Shown: positions 41,625-52,533 of the stretch, piece after piece
Layout: the number at the start of each line of letters is the position of its first letter
Numbering within the stretch: the stretch's first letter is position 1
Assembly: GCF_900114925.1 (NCBI RefSeq)
Contig: NZ_FOUR01000004.1
Span: 62,001-126,000, forward strand
Origin: Marinobacter pelagius
GTDB taxonomy: Bacteria; Pseudomonadota; Gammaproteobacteria; Pseudomonadales; Oleiphilaceae
Direction of reading: 5' to 3'
Length of the DNA: 64,000 bases
Notes under the pieces: generated by a model
What the model saw: the letters and a program-made list of their open reading frames with translations, nothing else
What the model was told of the DNA's origin: nothing
The model's database searches: none
Made by a program: the position numbers and the translations under genes

Positions 41625-42398
41625 TCAACCCCGCGTATCCGTGTCATCCCGGACGCAGTCAAAGTCCTCTTCATCCAGCGGCGGCAGTTCGCCATTCTGG
41701 TATTCACTGTTAACCTTCCGGATGGCCTTGCACATGTTCTCGATACGGTCATCGACCGCGTGCATGTGATCAAGCAGAGCACGCATGGCTCGCGCCACCG
41801 GGTCCGGCATTTCCTCGGTGACCCCGTAGGCATCGAAGCCCATACGCTCTTCCATCTCCTTGCGGCGAACATCGTCTTCGGACTTGCGCTTGACGATCAC
41901 CCGCCCCGGTATGCCAACCACCGTGGCACCTTCAGGCACTGCCTTGGTCACGACCGAGTTGGAACCAATTTTGGCCCCCGCACCCACTTCGAATGGCCCG
42001 AGAATCTTGGCACCCGCGCCGACGACGACACCATCTCCGATAGTCGGATGGCGCTTGCCCTTGTTCCAGCTGGTGCCTCCGAGGGTCACACCCTGGTAAA
42101 GGGTGACGTCATCGCCAATAACCGTGGTCTCACCGATGACCACGCCCATGCCGTGGTCGATAAAGAACCGGCGGCCGATGGTCGCCCCGGGATGGATCTC
42201 GATACCGGTGAACCAGCGGGCCAGGGTTGATACCGTGCGGGCAAGCCACTTCAGCCCCAGCTTCCAGAGCCAGTGGGCAAATCGGTGAAACAGCAAAGCA
42301 TGGAGGCCCGGGTAATTGGTGAGAACCTCGAACGTGTTACGCGCCGCCGGATCCCGGTGAAAAACACTGTTAATGTCTTCCCTCAGTTGTTCAAACAT
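41625..42398 (-). CDS. cysE: Serine O-acetyltransferase
   Basis: 257 residues. It makes O-acetylserine for cysteine synthesis. The left-handed beta-helix hexapeptide repeats are clear, with the active-site region [24 protein letters not shown] and [15 protein letters not shown]. The start [19 protein letters not shown] is the epsilon-proteobacterial/Pseudomonas-type form. AGGAAG precedes the ATG at 42398, which overlaps the trmJ stop by 8 bases. Supply of cysteine beside iscS is a sensible pairing. Confidence 0.95.
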   Translation of the reverse strand: MFEQLREDINSVFHRDPAARNTFEVLTNYPGLHALLFHRFAHWLWKLGLKWLARTVSTLARWFTGIEIHPGATIGRRFFIDHGMGVVIGETTVIGDDVTLYQGVTLGGTSWNKGKRHPTIGDGVVVGAGAKILGPFEVGAGAKIGSNSVVTKAVPEGATVVGIPGRVIVKRKSEDDVRRKEMEERMGFDAYGVTEEMPDPVARAMRALLDHMHAVDDRIENMCKAIRKVNSEYQNGELPPLDEEDFDCVRDDTDTRG

Positions 42399-43257
42399 GG
42401 CCTTCTTCCTGTCCCGTCGCCGATGACTCACCATCGGTGGATTGGCGTTGATTTGGTGCCTTGCCGGCAGCTTTCTGGGCCGCCGTCAGGATGCCACGGA
42501 GAATGTTGACTTCCATCTGATCAAGTCTGGCCCGCTGGAACAGCCTCCGCAAGCGGGTCATCAGCTGGCGCGGATTCTCGCGGCGGTGAAACTCCACGTC
42601 CACCAGCATCTGCTCGAGATGGCCGAAGAATCCTTCCACATCCCTGACCGAAGCCGGAGACACATCCCAACCGGCATCGCCCGGTGCCGACATGGGCTTG
42701 AGGTATGGGCTACCCTCGCCTCCTTCAAGGTTACGAAGGTAAAGCATCCGCAATTCGTAACACATCACCTGTACCGCCATGGCCAGATTCAGGGAGCTGT
42801 ATTCCGGGTTCGACGGGATATGAATGTGATGGTGACAATGCTGGAGTTCGTCATTGCTCAGACCATTGCTCTCACGCCCGAATACCAGCGCAACACTGCC
42901 ACCGGCAGACGCCTGCGATGCGGTTTCGGCCGCTTCGGGCGGCGGCATCACCGGCCAGGGCACCTTGCGGCCACGGGCGCTGGTGCCCATCACCAGTACG
43001 CAATCGTCAATGGCCTCCTCCAGACTGCCAACTACCTGTGCACGGTCGAGCACATCCGAGGCACCGGCAGCGCGGGCGTAGGAGGCTTCATCAGGAAAGG
43101 ATTTCGGATTGACCAGCCACAGATTCCCCAGCCCCATGTTCTTCATGGCCCGGGCCACCGCGCCAATGTTTCCCGAGTGGGAAGTTTCCACCAGAACAAT
43201 GCGGATCCGGTCGTTATAGGTGTCCGTGCCTTCCAGGGGGAGCGCGGGATTGTGCAT
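42391..43257 (-). CDS. trmJ: tRNA (cytidine/uridine-2'-O-)-methyltransferase TrmJ
   Basis: 288 residues of the SPOUT superfamily. [26 protein letters not shown] opens the domain. The knot motifs are [15 protein letters not shown] and [22 protein letters not shown]. It methylates position 32 of several tRNAs. Family length is about 246-260; the start at 43257 gives a 17-residue lead. An in-frame ATG at 43302 (GGTGG upstream) is an alternative. First gene of the trmJ-cysE pair. Confidence 0.93.
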   Translation of the reverse strand: MHNPALPLEGTDTYNDRIRIVLVETSHSGNIGAVARAMKNMGLGNLWLVNPKSFPDEASYARAAGASDVLDRAQVVGSLEEAIDDCVLVMGTSARGRKVPWPVMPPPEAAETASQASAGGSVALVFGRESNGLSNDELQHCHHHIHIPSNPEYSSLNLAMAVQVMCYELRMLYLRNLEGGEGSPYLKPMSAPGDAGWDVSPASVRDVEGFFGHLEQMLVDVEFHRRENPRQLMTRLRRLFQRARLDQMEVNILRGILTAAQKAAGKAPNQRQSTDGESSATGQEEGHV

Positions 43258-43435
43258 GGTCAAAAGCCTGTTTCTGTCTGCAGAGTGAACCAAGCGCGAC
43301 ATGATAGCAGAACCACCCCTCTTCCACCTCTCCGGAAATTCCGTAACTAGCTGCCATCCGTGGTATTCCGGAGTCAAAAAACATACAAGGGGGGTGATCT
43401 TTTGCTATCATACCCGGCCTCCACACACCTGGATA

Positions 43436-44248
43436 ATGAACACTCAGATGCAACCAGCAATCAAAATGGCCCTGCGCGTAGCGCGTCAGGGGTCCGACTA
43501 CCTGAAAGCCCATTTCGAGCGCCAGGAACCCAACGGCAAGGACGAGAGCGAACGTCGCCGCCAGCTGGATCGGGTTGAGCAGTCCATTTATGACAATTTC
43601 AAGGAGCAGCTCGAGAAGTCCTACAAGGACCACACGATTGCTCCGCTGAACGAAGCCAGCGCCGGCACCAGCGAGAAGAGCTGGCACATCTTCCCGGTGT
43701 TGGGTCGTGAAAACTTCCTCCGTGGCATCCCGGACTTCGTCCTGGCCCTGTCCCAGAAGCGGAACAACCGCACCGAGAACCTGCTGATCGTGAACCCGAT
43801 CACCGGCGAGGAATATTCCGCGTCCCGGGGTCATGGTGCCGCCCTGAACAGCCGTCGGGTACGTACATCGGAAATCAGGCACTTCGACAAGGCCGCGGTT
43901 GCCACCAACCTGCTGGACCAGGCGCGCAAGAGCGAGAACTCCCAGCTTTGGGGTGAGATGGCCGCTGTCGTCGCCCACGATTCAGCCATGTTCCGCAGCT
44001 CCGGCTGCGTGGTGCTGGACATTGCGCGGGTTGCCTCCGGCAGCCTGGATGCGGCCATCATCTTCCGCCCGGAAGCCGCCGATATGGACCTGGGCGTGAC
44101 CCTGGCCATGGAATCCGGCGCTCTGACCGGCGATTTCTCCGGCAACCCCGCTACCGGCAACGCCCGGCAACTGGTTGTGGCCAACCCGAAACTGTTCCGG
44201 GAAGTACTGAAAACCCTGCACCCCTTCCGGGGCCGCCTGCCGCGCTGA
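43436..44248 (+). CDS. suhB: SuhB-like inositol monophosphatase family protein, catalytic site degenerate
   Basis: 270 residues, collinear with SuhB. PAIKMALRVARQGSDYL, EQLEKSYKDHTI, YSASRGHGAALNSRRVR and SGCVVLDIARVASGSLDA align well. The catalytic DPLDGTTNF motif reads FPVLGRENF (about 86-94), so both metal-ligand aspartates are gone, and the later PWD motif is also altered. Phosphatase activity is therefore unlikely. The locus (divergent from trmJ, next to secF) is that of true suhB. In E. coli SuhB also acts in Nus-dependent rRNA antitermination, a role that does not need catalysis. An ATG at 43448 is an alternative start. Confidence 0.85.
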   Translation: MNTQMQPAIKMALRVARQGSDYLKAHFERQEPNGKDESERRRQLDRVEQSIYDNFKEQLEKSYKDHTIAPLNEASAGTSEKSWHIFPVLGRENFLRGIPDFVLALSQKRNNRTENLLIVNPITGEEYSASRGHGAALNSRRVRTSEIRHFDKAAVATNLLDQARKSENSQLWGEMAAVVAHDSAMFRSSGCVVLDIARVASGSLDAAIIFRPEAADMDLGVTLAMESGALTGDFSGNPATGNARQLVVANPKLFREVLKTLHPFRGRLPR

Positions 44249-44266
44249 CCAACGCTTCGGCAAGGC

Positions 44267-44308
44267 ACAAAAAAACCGCCAACTCCTCAGAGTGGCGGTT
44301 TTTTTTGT
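44267..44308. terminator. Bidirectional terminator between suhB and secF
   Basis: AACCGCCA / TGGCGGTT flanked by A-run and T-run (ACAAAAAA... TTTTTTGT), so it works for both convergent genes. Confidence 0.93.
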
Positions 44309-44320
44309 GCCCGGAGATAT

Positions 44321-45274
44321 TTACATCCGGTTAAGCCATTCGGGCGGCTCTTCGTCTTCTTCCTGCCCGGCGGCACCTTCCTTGACCGGCAGCGCCATAT
44401 CCTCGCGGGACACGCCGAGGGCGATCAGCAGGTTGGCGGAGACATAGATGGAGGAATAGGTACCCACCAGCACACCAATAATCAACGCCAGCGCAAAGTT
44501 GTTGATCGCCTCACCCCCGAACAGGTACAGCGCGAACAGCACCACCAGGGTGGTACCGGACGTGTTGATAGTCCGGCTGATGGTCTGGTGAATCGAGGTA
44601 TTGATGATGTCCCAAGCATCCCCGACGCGCATCTTGCGGAAATTCTCCCGGATGCGATCCGCCACAACGATTGTGTCGTTCAGGGAGTAACCGATCACGG
44701 CCAGCAGGGCCGCCAGCACGGTCAGGTCGAAGGTCCACTGGAACAGCGCGAATATACCCAGAACGATGATCACGTCGTGGGCCAACGGAATAACCGAGGC
44801 AATACCGAACTTGAACTGGAAGCGCATGCCAACGTAGATGAGCACAACCGCCAGAGCCAGCAACAGGCCCAGACCGCTGTCTTCTTTAAGCTGCTCACCC
44901 ACCTGGGAGCCGATGAACTCGGAGCTGATCAGCTCGAACTCCGCACCACCCTTCTGAAGGGCATCAGCGACTTCAACGGCCAGTTCGTCGTTACCCGCTT
45001 CCGCCAGGCGGATCAGGATCGTGGTGTCAGAACCGAAATTCTGGACCACGAAATTGTCGAAGCCGGCCTCATCCAGCTGGCCACGGATGTTGTCCAGGGA
45101 CGGCGCTTCGGTATATTCGAACTCGACAGACGTGCCCCCGGTAAAGTCCATGCCCAGGTTCAGACCACGAACCGCCAGCAAGGCAATCGAGGCAATGACC
45201 AAGGCGATGGAGAGGACGGAAGCAGCCTTCCGGAACCCCATAAAATCAAACGGCTTCTTCTCCAGCTCAGACAT
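44321..45274 (-). CDS. secF: Protein translocase subunit SecF
   Basis: 317 residues with six membrane helices and a periplasmic P1-like domain. GLNLGMDFTGGTSVEFEY, GYSLNDTIVVADRIRENFR and NTSGTTLVVLFALYLFGGEAI are SecF signatures. With SecD it uses the proton gradient to aid release of exported proteins. The ATG at 45274 overlaps the secD stop by 8 bases; MSELEKKPFDFMG is the natural start. Confidence 0.96.
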   Translation of the reverse strand: MSELEKKPFDFMGFRKAASVLSIALVIASIALLAVRGLNLGMDFTGGTSVEFEYTEAPSLDNIRGQLDEAGFDNFVVQNFGSDTTILIRLAEAGNDELAVEVADALQKGGAEFELISSEFIGSQVGEQLKEDSGLGLLLALAVVLIYVGMRFQFKFGIASVIPLAHDVIIVLGIFALFQWTFDLTVLAALLAVIGYSLNDTIVVADRIRENFRKMRVGDAWDIINTSIHQTISRTINTSGTTLVVLFALYLFGGEAINNFALALIIGVLVGTYSSIYVSANLLIALGVSREDMALPVKEGAAGQEEDEEPPEWLNRM

Positions 45275-47144
45275 TTGCCAGCTTCCCTCCAATCGACAGC
45301 TTTTCGATCTTCCGACCGCCATACACAAGATTCACGATGCTGCGACTGACCATCAGCCCGGAGAACATCGAGGTGAGGATACCGATGCACAGGGTGACGG
45401 CGAAGCCCTTGACCGGGCCGGAGCCCATGGCGAACAGGATGACCGCCACCAGCAGTGTGGTGATGTTGGCATCAAAGATCGAGACGAAAGCCCGCGAATA
45501 ACCGGCATTGATGGCCAGTTGCGGCGCCACCCCGGCCTTCAGCTCTTCACGTATTCGCTCGAAGATCAGCACATTCGCATCCACCGCCATACCTACGGTC
45601 AAAACGATACCGGCAATACCCGGCAGCGTCAGTGTCGCCGAAAGGATGGACATGCAGGCAATCAGCAACATCAGGTTGAGGGTCAGCGAGACGTTGGCAA
45701 TCAGACCAAACCCGCGGTAATAGACAACCATGTACAGCAACACCAGACCGAAGCCGAGTGCCACCGACATCACGCCGGCATCGATGTTCTTTTGACCAAG
45801 GCTCGGCCCGATGGTCCGTTCCTGCACAAAGTACATCGGAGCTGCCAGGGCACCGGCACGCAACAGCAGTGCAAGCTCGGCTGCTTCCGGAATCGAATCC
45901 AGGCCGGTAATCCGGAAGCTGCTGCCAAGGGCGGACTGGACGGTTGCCAGGCTGATGATGCCCTTCTCCACAACCCGCTTCTCGACCATGGTGGGCTCAC
46001 CGTCCACCATCTGGCTTTCAGTCTCGGTCCGGTATTCGATAAACAGCACGGCCATACGGCGGCCAATGGCGTTACGGGTTGCCCGGTTCATCAGGTCACC
46101 GCCCACGGAGTCCATGGTGATGTTGACCTGGGGCTGGCCGTTCTCGTCGAACGCCTGCTGGGCATTGGCTACATTATTACCGGTGGCGATGACATCGCGC
46201 TCAAGCCGGGCCGTACGCTGGGGATTATCCCGGAAACTGTACTGCTCGGTTTCGCTGGCCGGCGCATCCTGCCTGGCTTCCATGCGGAACTCCAGGTTCG
46301 CTGTGGCACCGAGAACCCGCTTGGCCTGGGCAGTATCCTGCACACCGGGCAATTCGACGATAATGCGATCAGTGCCCTGACGCTGGACCAGCGGCTCCGC
46401 GACACCCAGCTCGTTCACCCGGTTACGGATCGTGGTCAGGTTCTGCTCGAGGGCATACTCCTGGATGTTCCTGACTTCCTCTTCGGACAGGGACAGCACC
46501 AGAAGGAACTCGTCGCCCTCGGTCTGTTCGTCCATCAGAAACTCGTTGTACTGGTCCCGGACCATGTCAAAGGCTTCTGTACGGGAACCCTCATCCCGGA
46601 AACTCAGCACGATCTGCCGGTCACCCGCATCAACATCGCCACCGCGGTAGCGAACCCGCTCTTCGCGCAATTCCCGCTTGATCTGGCTGGACATCGCCTC
46701 CAGCCGCTGCTGCAGCGCCGTATCCATGTCCACTTCAAGCAGGAAGTGCACACCACCTCGCAAGTCCAGACCCAGCTTCATGGGTCCGGCACCGACGGCT
46801 TTCAGCCAGTCCGGGGTGGACGCGGCCATGTTCAGTGCCACCAGGTATTCGTTGCCCAGCGCCTGCTGGACGGTCGGGCGGGCCTTTAGCTGGTCATCGG
46901 AGCTGGTCAGGCGGATCAGGGCATCACGCTCTTGCAGGGAGCTGCTCTTCACCGTGATGCCTTCGGCTTCCAGAGACTGGACCGCACGTTCCAGCACACG
47001 TTCATTGACTTCGGTGCTGCTGCGGGCGCCGGTGATCTGGATGGCGTAATCATCGGGGAAAAGGTTGGGCAGAGCGTAGATAAACCCGATCACGAGCGCG
47101 ACCAGGATAACCAGGTTTTTCCAGAGCGGGTACTTGTTCAGCAT
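45267..47144 (-). CDS. secD: Protein translocase subunit SecD
   Basis: 625 residues with six membrane helices and a large periplasmic domain. KYPLWKNLVILVALVIG opens helix 1. GLDLRGGVHFLLEVDM and VGMAVDANVLIFERIREEL are diagnostic. It is translationally coupled to secF and follows yajC by 97 bases that contain a GC-rich hairpin. Confidence 0.97.
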   Translation of the reverse strand: MLNKYPLWKNLVILVALVIGFIYALPNLFPDDYAIQITGARSSTEVNERVLERAVQSLEAEGITVKSSSLQERDALIRLTSSDDQLKARPTVQQALGNEYLVALNMAASTPDWLKAVGAGPMKLGLDLRGGVHFLLEVDMDTALQQRLEAMSSQIKRELREERVRYRGGDVDAGDRQIVLSFRDEGSRTEAFDMVRDQYNEFLMDEQTEGDEFLLVLSLSEEEVRNIQEYALEQNLTTIRNRVNELGVAEPLVQRQGTDRIIVELPGVQDTAQAKRVLGATANLEFRMEARQDAPASETEQYSFRDNPQRTARLERDVIATGNNVANAQQAFDENGQPQVNITMDSVGGDLMNRATRNAIGRRMAVLFIEYRTETESQMVDGEPTMVEKRVVEKGIISLATVQSALGSSFRITGLDSIPEAAELALLLRAGALAAPMYFVQERTIGPSLGQKNIDAGVMSVALGFGLVLLYMVVYYRGFGLIANVSLTLNLMLLIACMSILSATLTLPGIAGIVLTVGMAVDANVLIFERIREELKAGVAPQLAINAGYSRAFVSIFDANITTLLVAVILFAMGSGPVKGFAVTLCIGILTSMFSGLMVSRSIVNLVYGGRKIEKLSIGGKLANV

Positions 47145-47158
47145 GGGTTCCCTTAATA

Positions 47159-47176
47159 GCCGGCCCGGGGGCCGGC
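47159..47176 (-). terminator. Hairpin between yajC and secD
   Basis: A GCCGGCCC / GGGCCGGC stem with a 2-base centre, no T-run. It probably tunes yajC versus secDF levels. Confidence 0.4.
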
Positions 47177-47241
47177 CTTGGTTGTCAGCCAGAAAGAATC
47201 AGACAGGCAGGTTCCTGGGAAGGCAGATCGCCTCACCTGGA

Positions 47242-47604
47242 TCAGATATCCTTCAGGGTACCTTTCGGCAGGGCTGCAGCAACGGCAACCTTCTGAACCT
47301 TGATTTCGACGTTATCGGCTACTTCAATCACGATGAAGTCGTCAGTCACCTTGGTGATCTTGCCGGCAACACCACCGGAAGTCACAACTTCATCACCCTT
47401 GTTCAGGCCGGACATCAGCGCCTTGTGCTCCTTGGCACGCTTGGACTGGGGGCGCCAGATCAGGAAGTAGAAAATCAGGATAAAGCCGGCGAAGAAGATC
47501 ACCTGCCCCATCACGCCCATGCCCTGGGCTGCGGGATCCTGGGCCATAGCCAGTGCCGGCATCAGGGCCATCAGTCCAGCAACAAGAAACTTCATTGATT
47601 TCAT
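47242..47604 (-). CDS. yajC: Sec translocon accessory protein YajC
   Basis: 120 residues. It has a signal-like N-terminus (LVAGLMALMPALAMAQ), one membrane helix (about 33-50, GQVIFFAGFILIFYFLIWRPQ) and the cytosolic SRYRIPTAP-like barrel containing GDEVVTSGGVAGKITKV. It forms a complex with SecDF. GGAGAG lies 6 bases before the ATG. Confidence 0.95.
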   Translation of the reverse strand: MKSMKFLVAGLMALMPALAMAQDPAAQGMGVMGQVIFFAGFILIFYFLIWRPQSKRAKEHKALMSGLNKGDEVVTSGGVAGKITKVTDDFIVIEVADNVEIKVQKVAVAAALPKGTLKDI

Positions 47605-47633
47605 TTATTCTCTCCGTTGGTTTGGCAATTCGT

Positions 47634-49873
<2,240 letters not shown>

Positions 49874-49908
49874 GGGATGGACTGGTTACGACACTGCAGG
49901 AAAGATGA

Positions 49909-49995
49909 TGGTAGCGGCGGGCGGACTCGAACCGCCACGGGTTTTACCCCAACGGATTTTGAATCCGTCGTGTCTACCAATTTCACCACGCCGCC
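49909..49995 (-). tRNA. tRNA-Leu (anticodon CAA)
   Basis: 87 bases with encoded CCA and a long variable arm. The acceptor GGCGGCG pairs with CGCCGCT (one G-T). The anticodon arm ACGGA-TTCAAAA-TCCGT gives anticodon CAA, the variable arm is TGGGGTAAAACCCGT, and the T-arm is GGCGGTTCGAGTCCGCC. Confidence 0.96.
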
Positions 49996-50012
49996 ATCGG
50001 AGAGTGTGGGGG

Positions 50013-50040
50013 ATTATACTGACGTTATTTTCGAAAGCAA
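50013..50040 (-). promoter_or_regulatory. tRNA-Leu promoter (possibly also queA-tgt)
   Basis: On the minus strand TTGCTT, a 16-base spacer, then a perfect TATAAT, 18 bases before the tRNA 5' end. Confidence 0.6.
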
Positions 50041-50045
50041 TAACA

Positions 50046-50609
50046 TTACCGGCGTTCCGGCGGCCAGTCCAAGACGAACTCCGCAACCTCCGGCCGGGGC
50101 ACCTTTGGCTTCTCGGTGGCGACGCTTCCGGTATAAAGGAAGCCGATGATGGATTCCTGCTCTGACAGCCCCAGCCCTTCCCGGACTGCCGGGTGGTAGG
50201 CGATCGACCCGGTACGCCACATCACTCCGAACCCGGCCTCCTGCAGCGCCAGTTCCAGAAAGCTCATGCCTGCGCCCGCAGATAACAACTGCTCGATCTC
50301 CGGAACCTTGGGGTGTTCGCTCGGGGAGGCAATGCCGACAATGATCATCGGCGCCCGCAACGGAGCACGGCGGAGCTTTTCGATCTCCTGCTCGTCGGCA
50401 TTGTTGGGGCAGGTGGAGGCAAACAGGTCCCCCAACTGCTCCAGCCCCTGCCCTTCGATCACCAGGTAACGCCAGGGCCGCAACAAGGCATGATCCGGCG
50501 CCCGTGCGGCGCAGGCAAAGGCACGCTCCAGGGTTTTCCGGTCCGGGGCGGGCGCGGTGAGGCGCGGTTCGGAACTGCGATTGAGAAGGAACTCGGTAAC
50601 TGACGTCAT
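50046..50609 (-). CDS. Nitroreductase family protein, YdjA-like
   Basis: 187 residues, the small FMN nitroreductase size. LLNRSSEPRL at the N-terminus (FMN phosphate contact), AARAPDHALLRPWRYLVI and GAGMSFLELALQEAGFGVMWRTG are typical of the YdjA subgroup. Physiological substrate unknown. The ribosome site is weak. It diverges from the Mpo1-like gene. Confidence 0.9.
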   Translation of the reverse strand: MTSVTEFLLNRSSEPRLTAPAPDRKTLERAFACAARAPDHALLRPWRYLVIEGQGLEQLGDLFASTCPNNADEQEIEKLRRAPLRAPMIIVGIASPSEHPKVPEIEQLLSAGAGMSFLELALQEAGFGVMWRTGSIAYHPAVREGLGLSEQESIIGFLYTGSVATEKPKVPRPEVAEFVLDWPPERR

Positions 50610-50747
50610 ATCGACTCGCTGTCAGGAAAAATGTGTTCAAAAAGCCGTGCTTGGAAGCCCACACGCGAATTGTGGCTTATACGTAATACTGGTAACCTTC
50701 AACTCTGGTTGGCCCATGTTAACAACTATAAATGAAGTGGCAGCACC

Positions 50748-51059
50748 ATGAATGACCAGAACGAATTTCGCAACTTTTCAGAATTCTATCCTTACTATCT
50801 GGAAGAGCACAGTGATGTAACCTGCCGGCGCCTGCATTTTGTCGGCAGCCTGCTAGTGCTGATCGTGGCAATCTGGGCGATCACCTCCGGCAAACTGCTG
50901 TGGTTACTGGCACTTCCGGTTATCGGATATGGCTTTGCCTGGGTGGGCCACTTCAAGTTCGAGAAGAATCGCCCGGCTACCTTCAAATACCCACTTTACA
51001 GTCTGATGGGAGACTGGGTGATGTTTCGAGACATGCTGATTGGCAGGATCCGTTTCTGA
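50748..51059 (+). CDS. Mpo1-like (DUF962) membrane protein
   Basis: 103 residues. NFSEFYPYYLEEHSDVTCRRLHFVGSLL is the conserved N-terminal block with the histidines that bind iron in yeast Mpo1, a 2-hydroxy fatty acid dioxygenase. Helices at about 32-65 follow, then WVGHFKFEKNRPATF and PLYSLMGDWVMF. Enzymatic activity in bacteria is not established. The stop is followed after one base by the cyclase start. Confidence 0.88.
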   Translation: MNDQNEFRNFSEFYPYYLEEHSDVTCRRLHFVGSLLVLIVAIWAITSGKLLWLLALPVIGYGFAWVGHFKFEKNRPATFKYPLYSLMGDWVMFRDMLIGRIRF

Positions 51060-51060
51060 G

Positions 51061-52518
51061 ATGATGAGCGCCCCTGTGGACTTGCGAAACGCAAGCAACA
51101 GCGCCGGAAACGCGCTGTCCCACGAGCAGGGCAGCAGTTCAACGGCCGTCCCGCCGATGCCGGATTACAGCGGGCGCATCCTTGCCTACACGGTCACGGC
51201 CGTCATCATCGTCATCGGTGTCCTTCAGAGTGCGTTTGAACAATGGCTGCTGTGGCTGGTTGCCGGCGCCCTGCTCTGGCCTCACATTGCCCACATCCTT
51301 ACCCGCCGGACCTTCCTGAACCGCTCTCCACGCATCCGCCAGAAGATGCTGCTGGTGGATTGCGTGTTCGGTGGCACCTTCATCGGCTTCACCGGGCTGG
51401 TCGCCGTTCCTGCGGTTTCGGTGGCCCTGATGATGATGTTCAGCTGCCTGATCGTCGGCGGCATCCGCCAATGGCTGATGGGCACTACGCTCATGGCATC
51501 CGCGATTGCCGCCGGCGTTGCCTTCGCCGGACCAGCCGAGTCTTTCCAGTCACCACTGCTGACCAGTATCAGCGCCGTGCTGGCCACCGGCATCTACATT
51601 TGCGTTACCGCCTTCTATTCGCACCAGCAGGCGCGCGCGCTGATGCTGGCCAAGACGCAGATCCAGAACCAGCGGGAACAATCCATCGCGCTCTCCCACA
51701 AACTGTCCAAGTACCTGTCGCCCCAGGTCTGGCAGTCGATCTTTACCGGAGAGCGGGACGTCCGGCTGGAAACCCAGCGCAAGAAACTTGCAGTCTTCTT
51801 CTCGGACATCAAGGGCTTCACGGAGCTTTCCGAGGAAATGGAACCAGAGGCCCTCACCGAACTGCTGAACCACTACTTCAACGGCATGTCCGAGGTGGCC
51901 CTGAGATACGGCGGCACCATCGACAAGTTCGTGGGTGATTCGATCATGGTGTTCTTCGGTGACCCCACCAGCCGGGGCCAGAAGGAGGATGCCTTTGCCT
52001 GCGTCTCCATGGCCATCGAAATGCGCAAACACATGAAGATCATGCGCCAGAAGTGGCGCAGCCAGGGCATCAAGACCCCCCTGCAGATCCGCATGGGCAT
52101 CAGCACCGGCTACACCACGGTGGGTAACTTCGGCGCCGAGAACCGGATGGACTACACCATCATCGGCAAGGAAGTGAACCTGGCCAGCCGGCTCGAATCC
52201 CTGGCCGAGCCCGGCGAGATCCTGGTTTCCTACGAAACCTTCTCACTGATCAAGGACCGGATCATGTGCCGCGACAAGGGCGAGATCACGGTCAAGGGCT
52301 TTACCAAGCCGGTGCCGATATACGAGGTGGTGGACTTCCGCCGGGACATGGGCCCGAACCGCAGCTTCCTGGAGCACGAACACAGCGGCTTCGCCATGTA
52401 CCTGGACTCCGACAAGATCACCGAAAAGGAGCGCAAGGCGATCCTGGAAGCCCTTGAAGATGCCGCCGACCGCCTGCGCTCTGAAGAAGAACTGCCCGAC
52501 TCCGGCAAGCTTGGCTGA
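51061..52518 (+). CDS. MASE2-type class III adenylate cyclase
   Basis: 485 residues. The N-terminal membrane block has about six helices (40-190), consistent with a MASE2 sensor, then a coiled linker and a class III cyclase domain. Metal-binding aspartates are in FFSDIKGFTELS (about 246) and FVGDSIMVFFG. TIDKFVGD and MDYTIIGKEVNLASRLE carry the adenine-selective lysine/aspartate and the transition-state Asn-Arg. The overall plan matches Pseudomonas CyaB. The likely product is cAMP. ATGATG at 51061 gives two adjacent start choices. It is the second gene after the Mpo1-like gene. Confidence 0.9.
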   Translation: MMSAPVDLRNASNSAGNALSHEQGSSSTAVPPMPDYSGRILAYTVTAVIIVIGVLQSAFEQWLLWLVAGALLWPHIAHILTRRTFLNRSPRIRQKMLLVDCVFGGTFIGFTGLVAVPAVSVALMMMFSCLIVGGIRQWLMGTTLMASAIAAGVAFAGPAESFQSPLLTSISAVLATGIYICVTAFYSHQQARALMLAKTQIQNQREQSIALSHKLSKYLSPQVWQSIFTGERDVRLETQRKKLAVFFSDIKGFTELSEEMEPEALTELLNHYFNGMSEVALRYGGTIDKFVGDSIMVFFGDPTSRGQKEDAFACVSMAIEMRKHMKIMRQKWRSQGIKTPLQIRMGISTGYTTVGNFGAENRMDYTIIGKEVNLASRLESLAEPGEILVSYETFSLIKDRIMCRDKGEITVKGFTKPVPIYEVVDFRRDMGPNRSFLEHEHSGFAMYLDSDKITEKERKAILEALEDAADRLRSEEELPDSGKLG

Positions 52519-52533
52519 ACCGGGCCGCTCCGC

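Noticed and set aside
43381..43435. Sigma-70 promoter for suhB (TATCAT at 43406-43411)
   Set aside because: No acceptable -35 at 16-18 bases, so it was not listed.
45021..46889. Open frame of 622 codons antisense to secD/secF
   Set aside because: Overlaps two certain genes on the other strand; the translation shows no fold signature.
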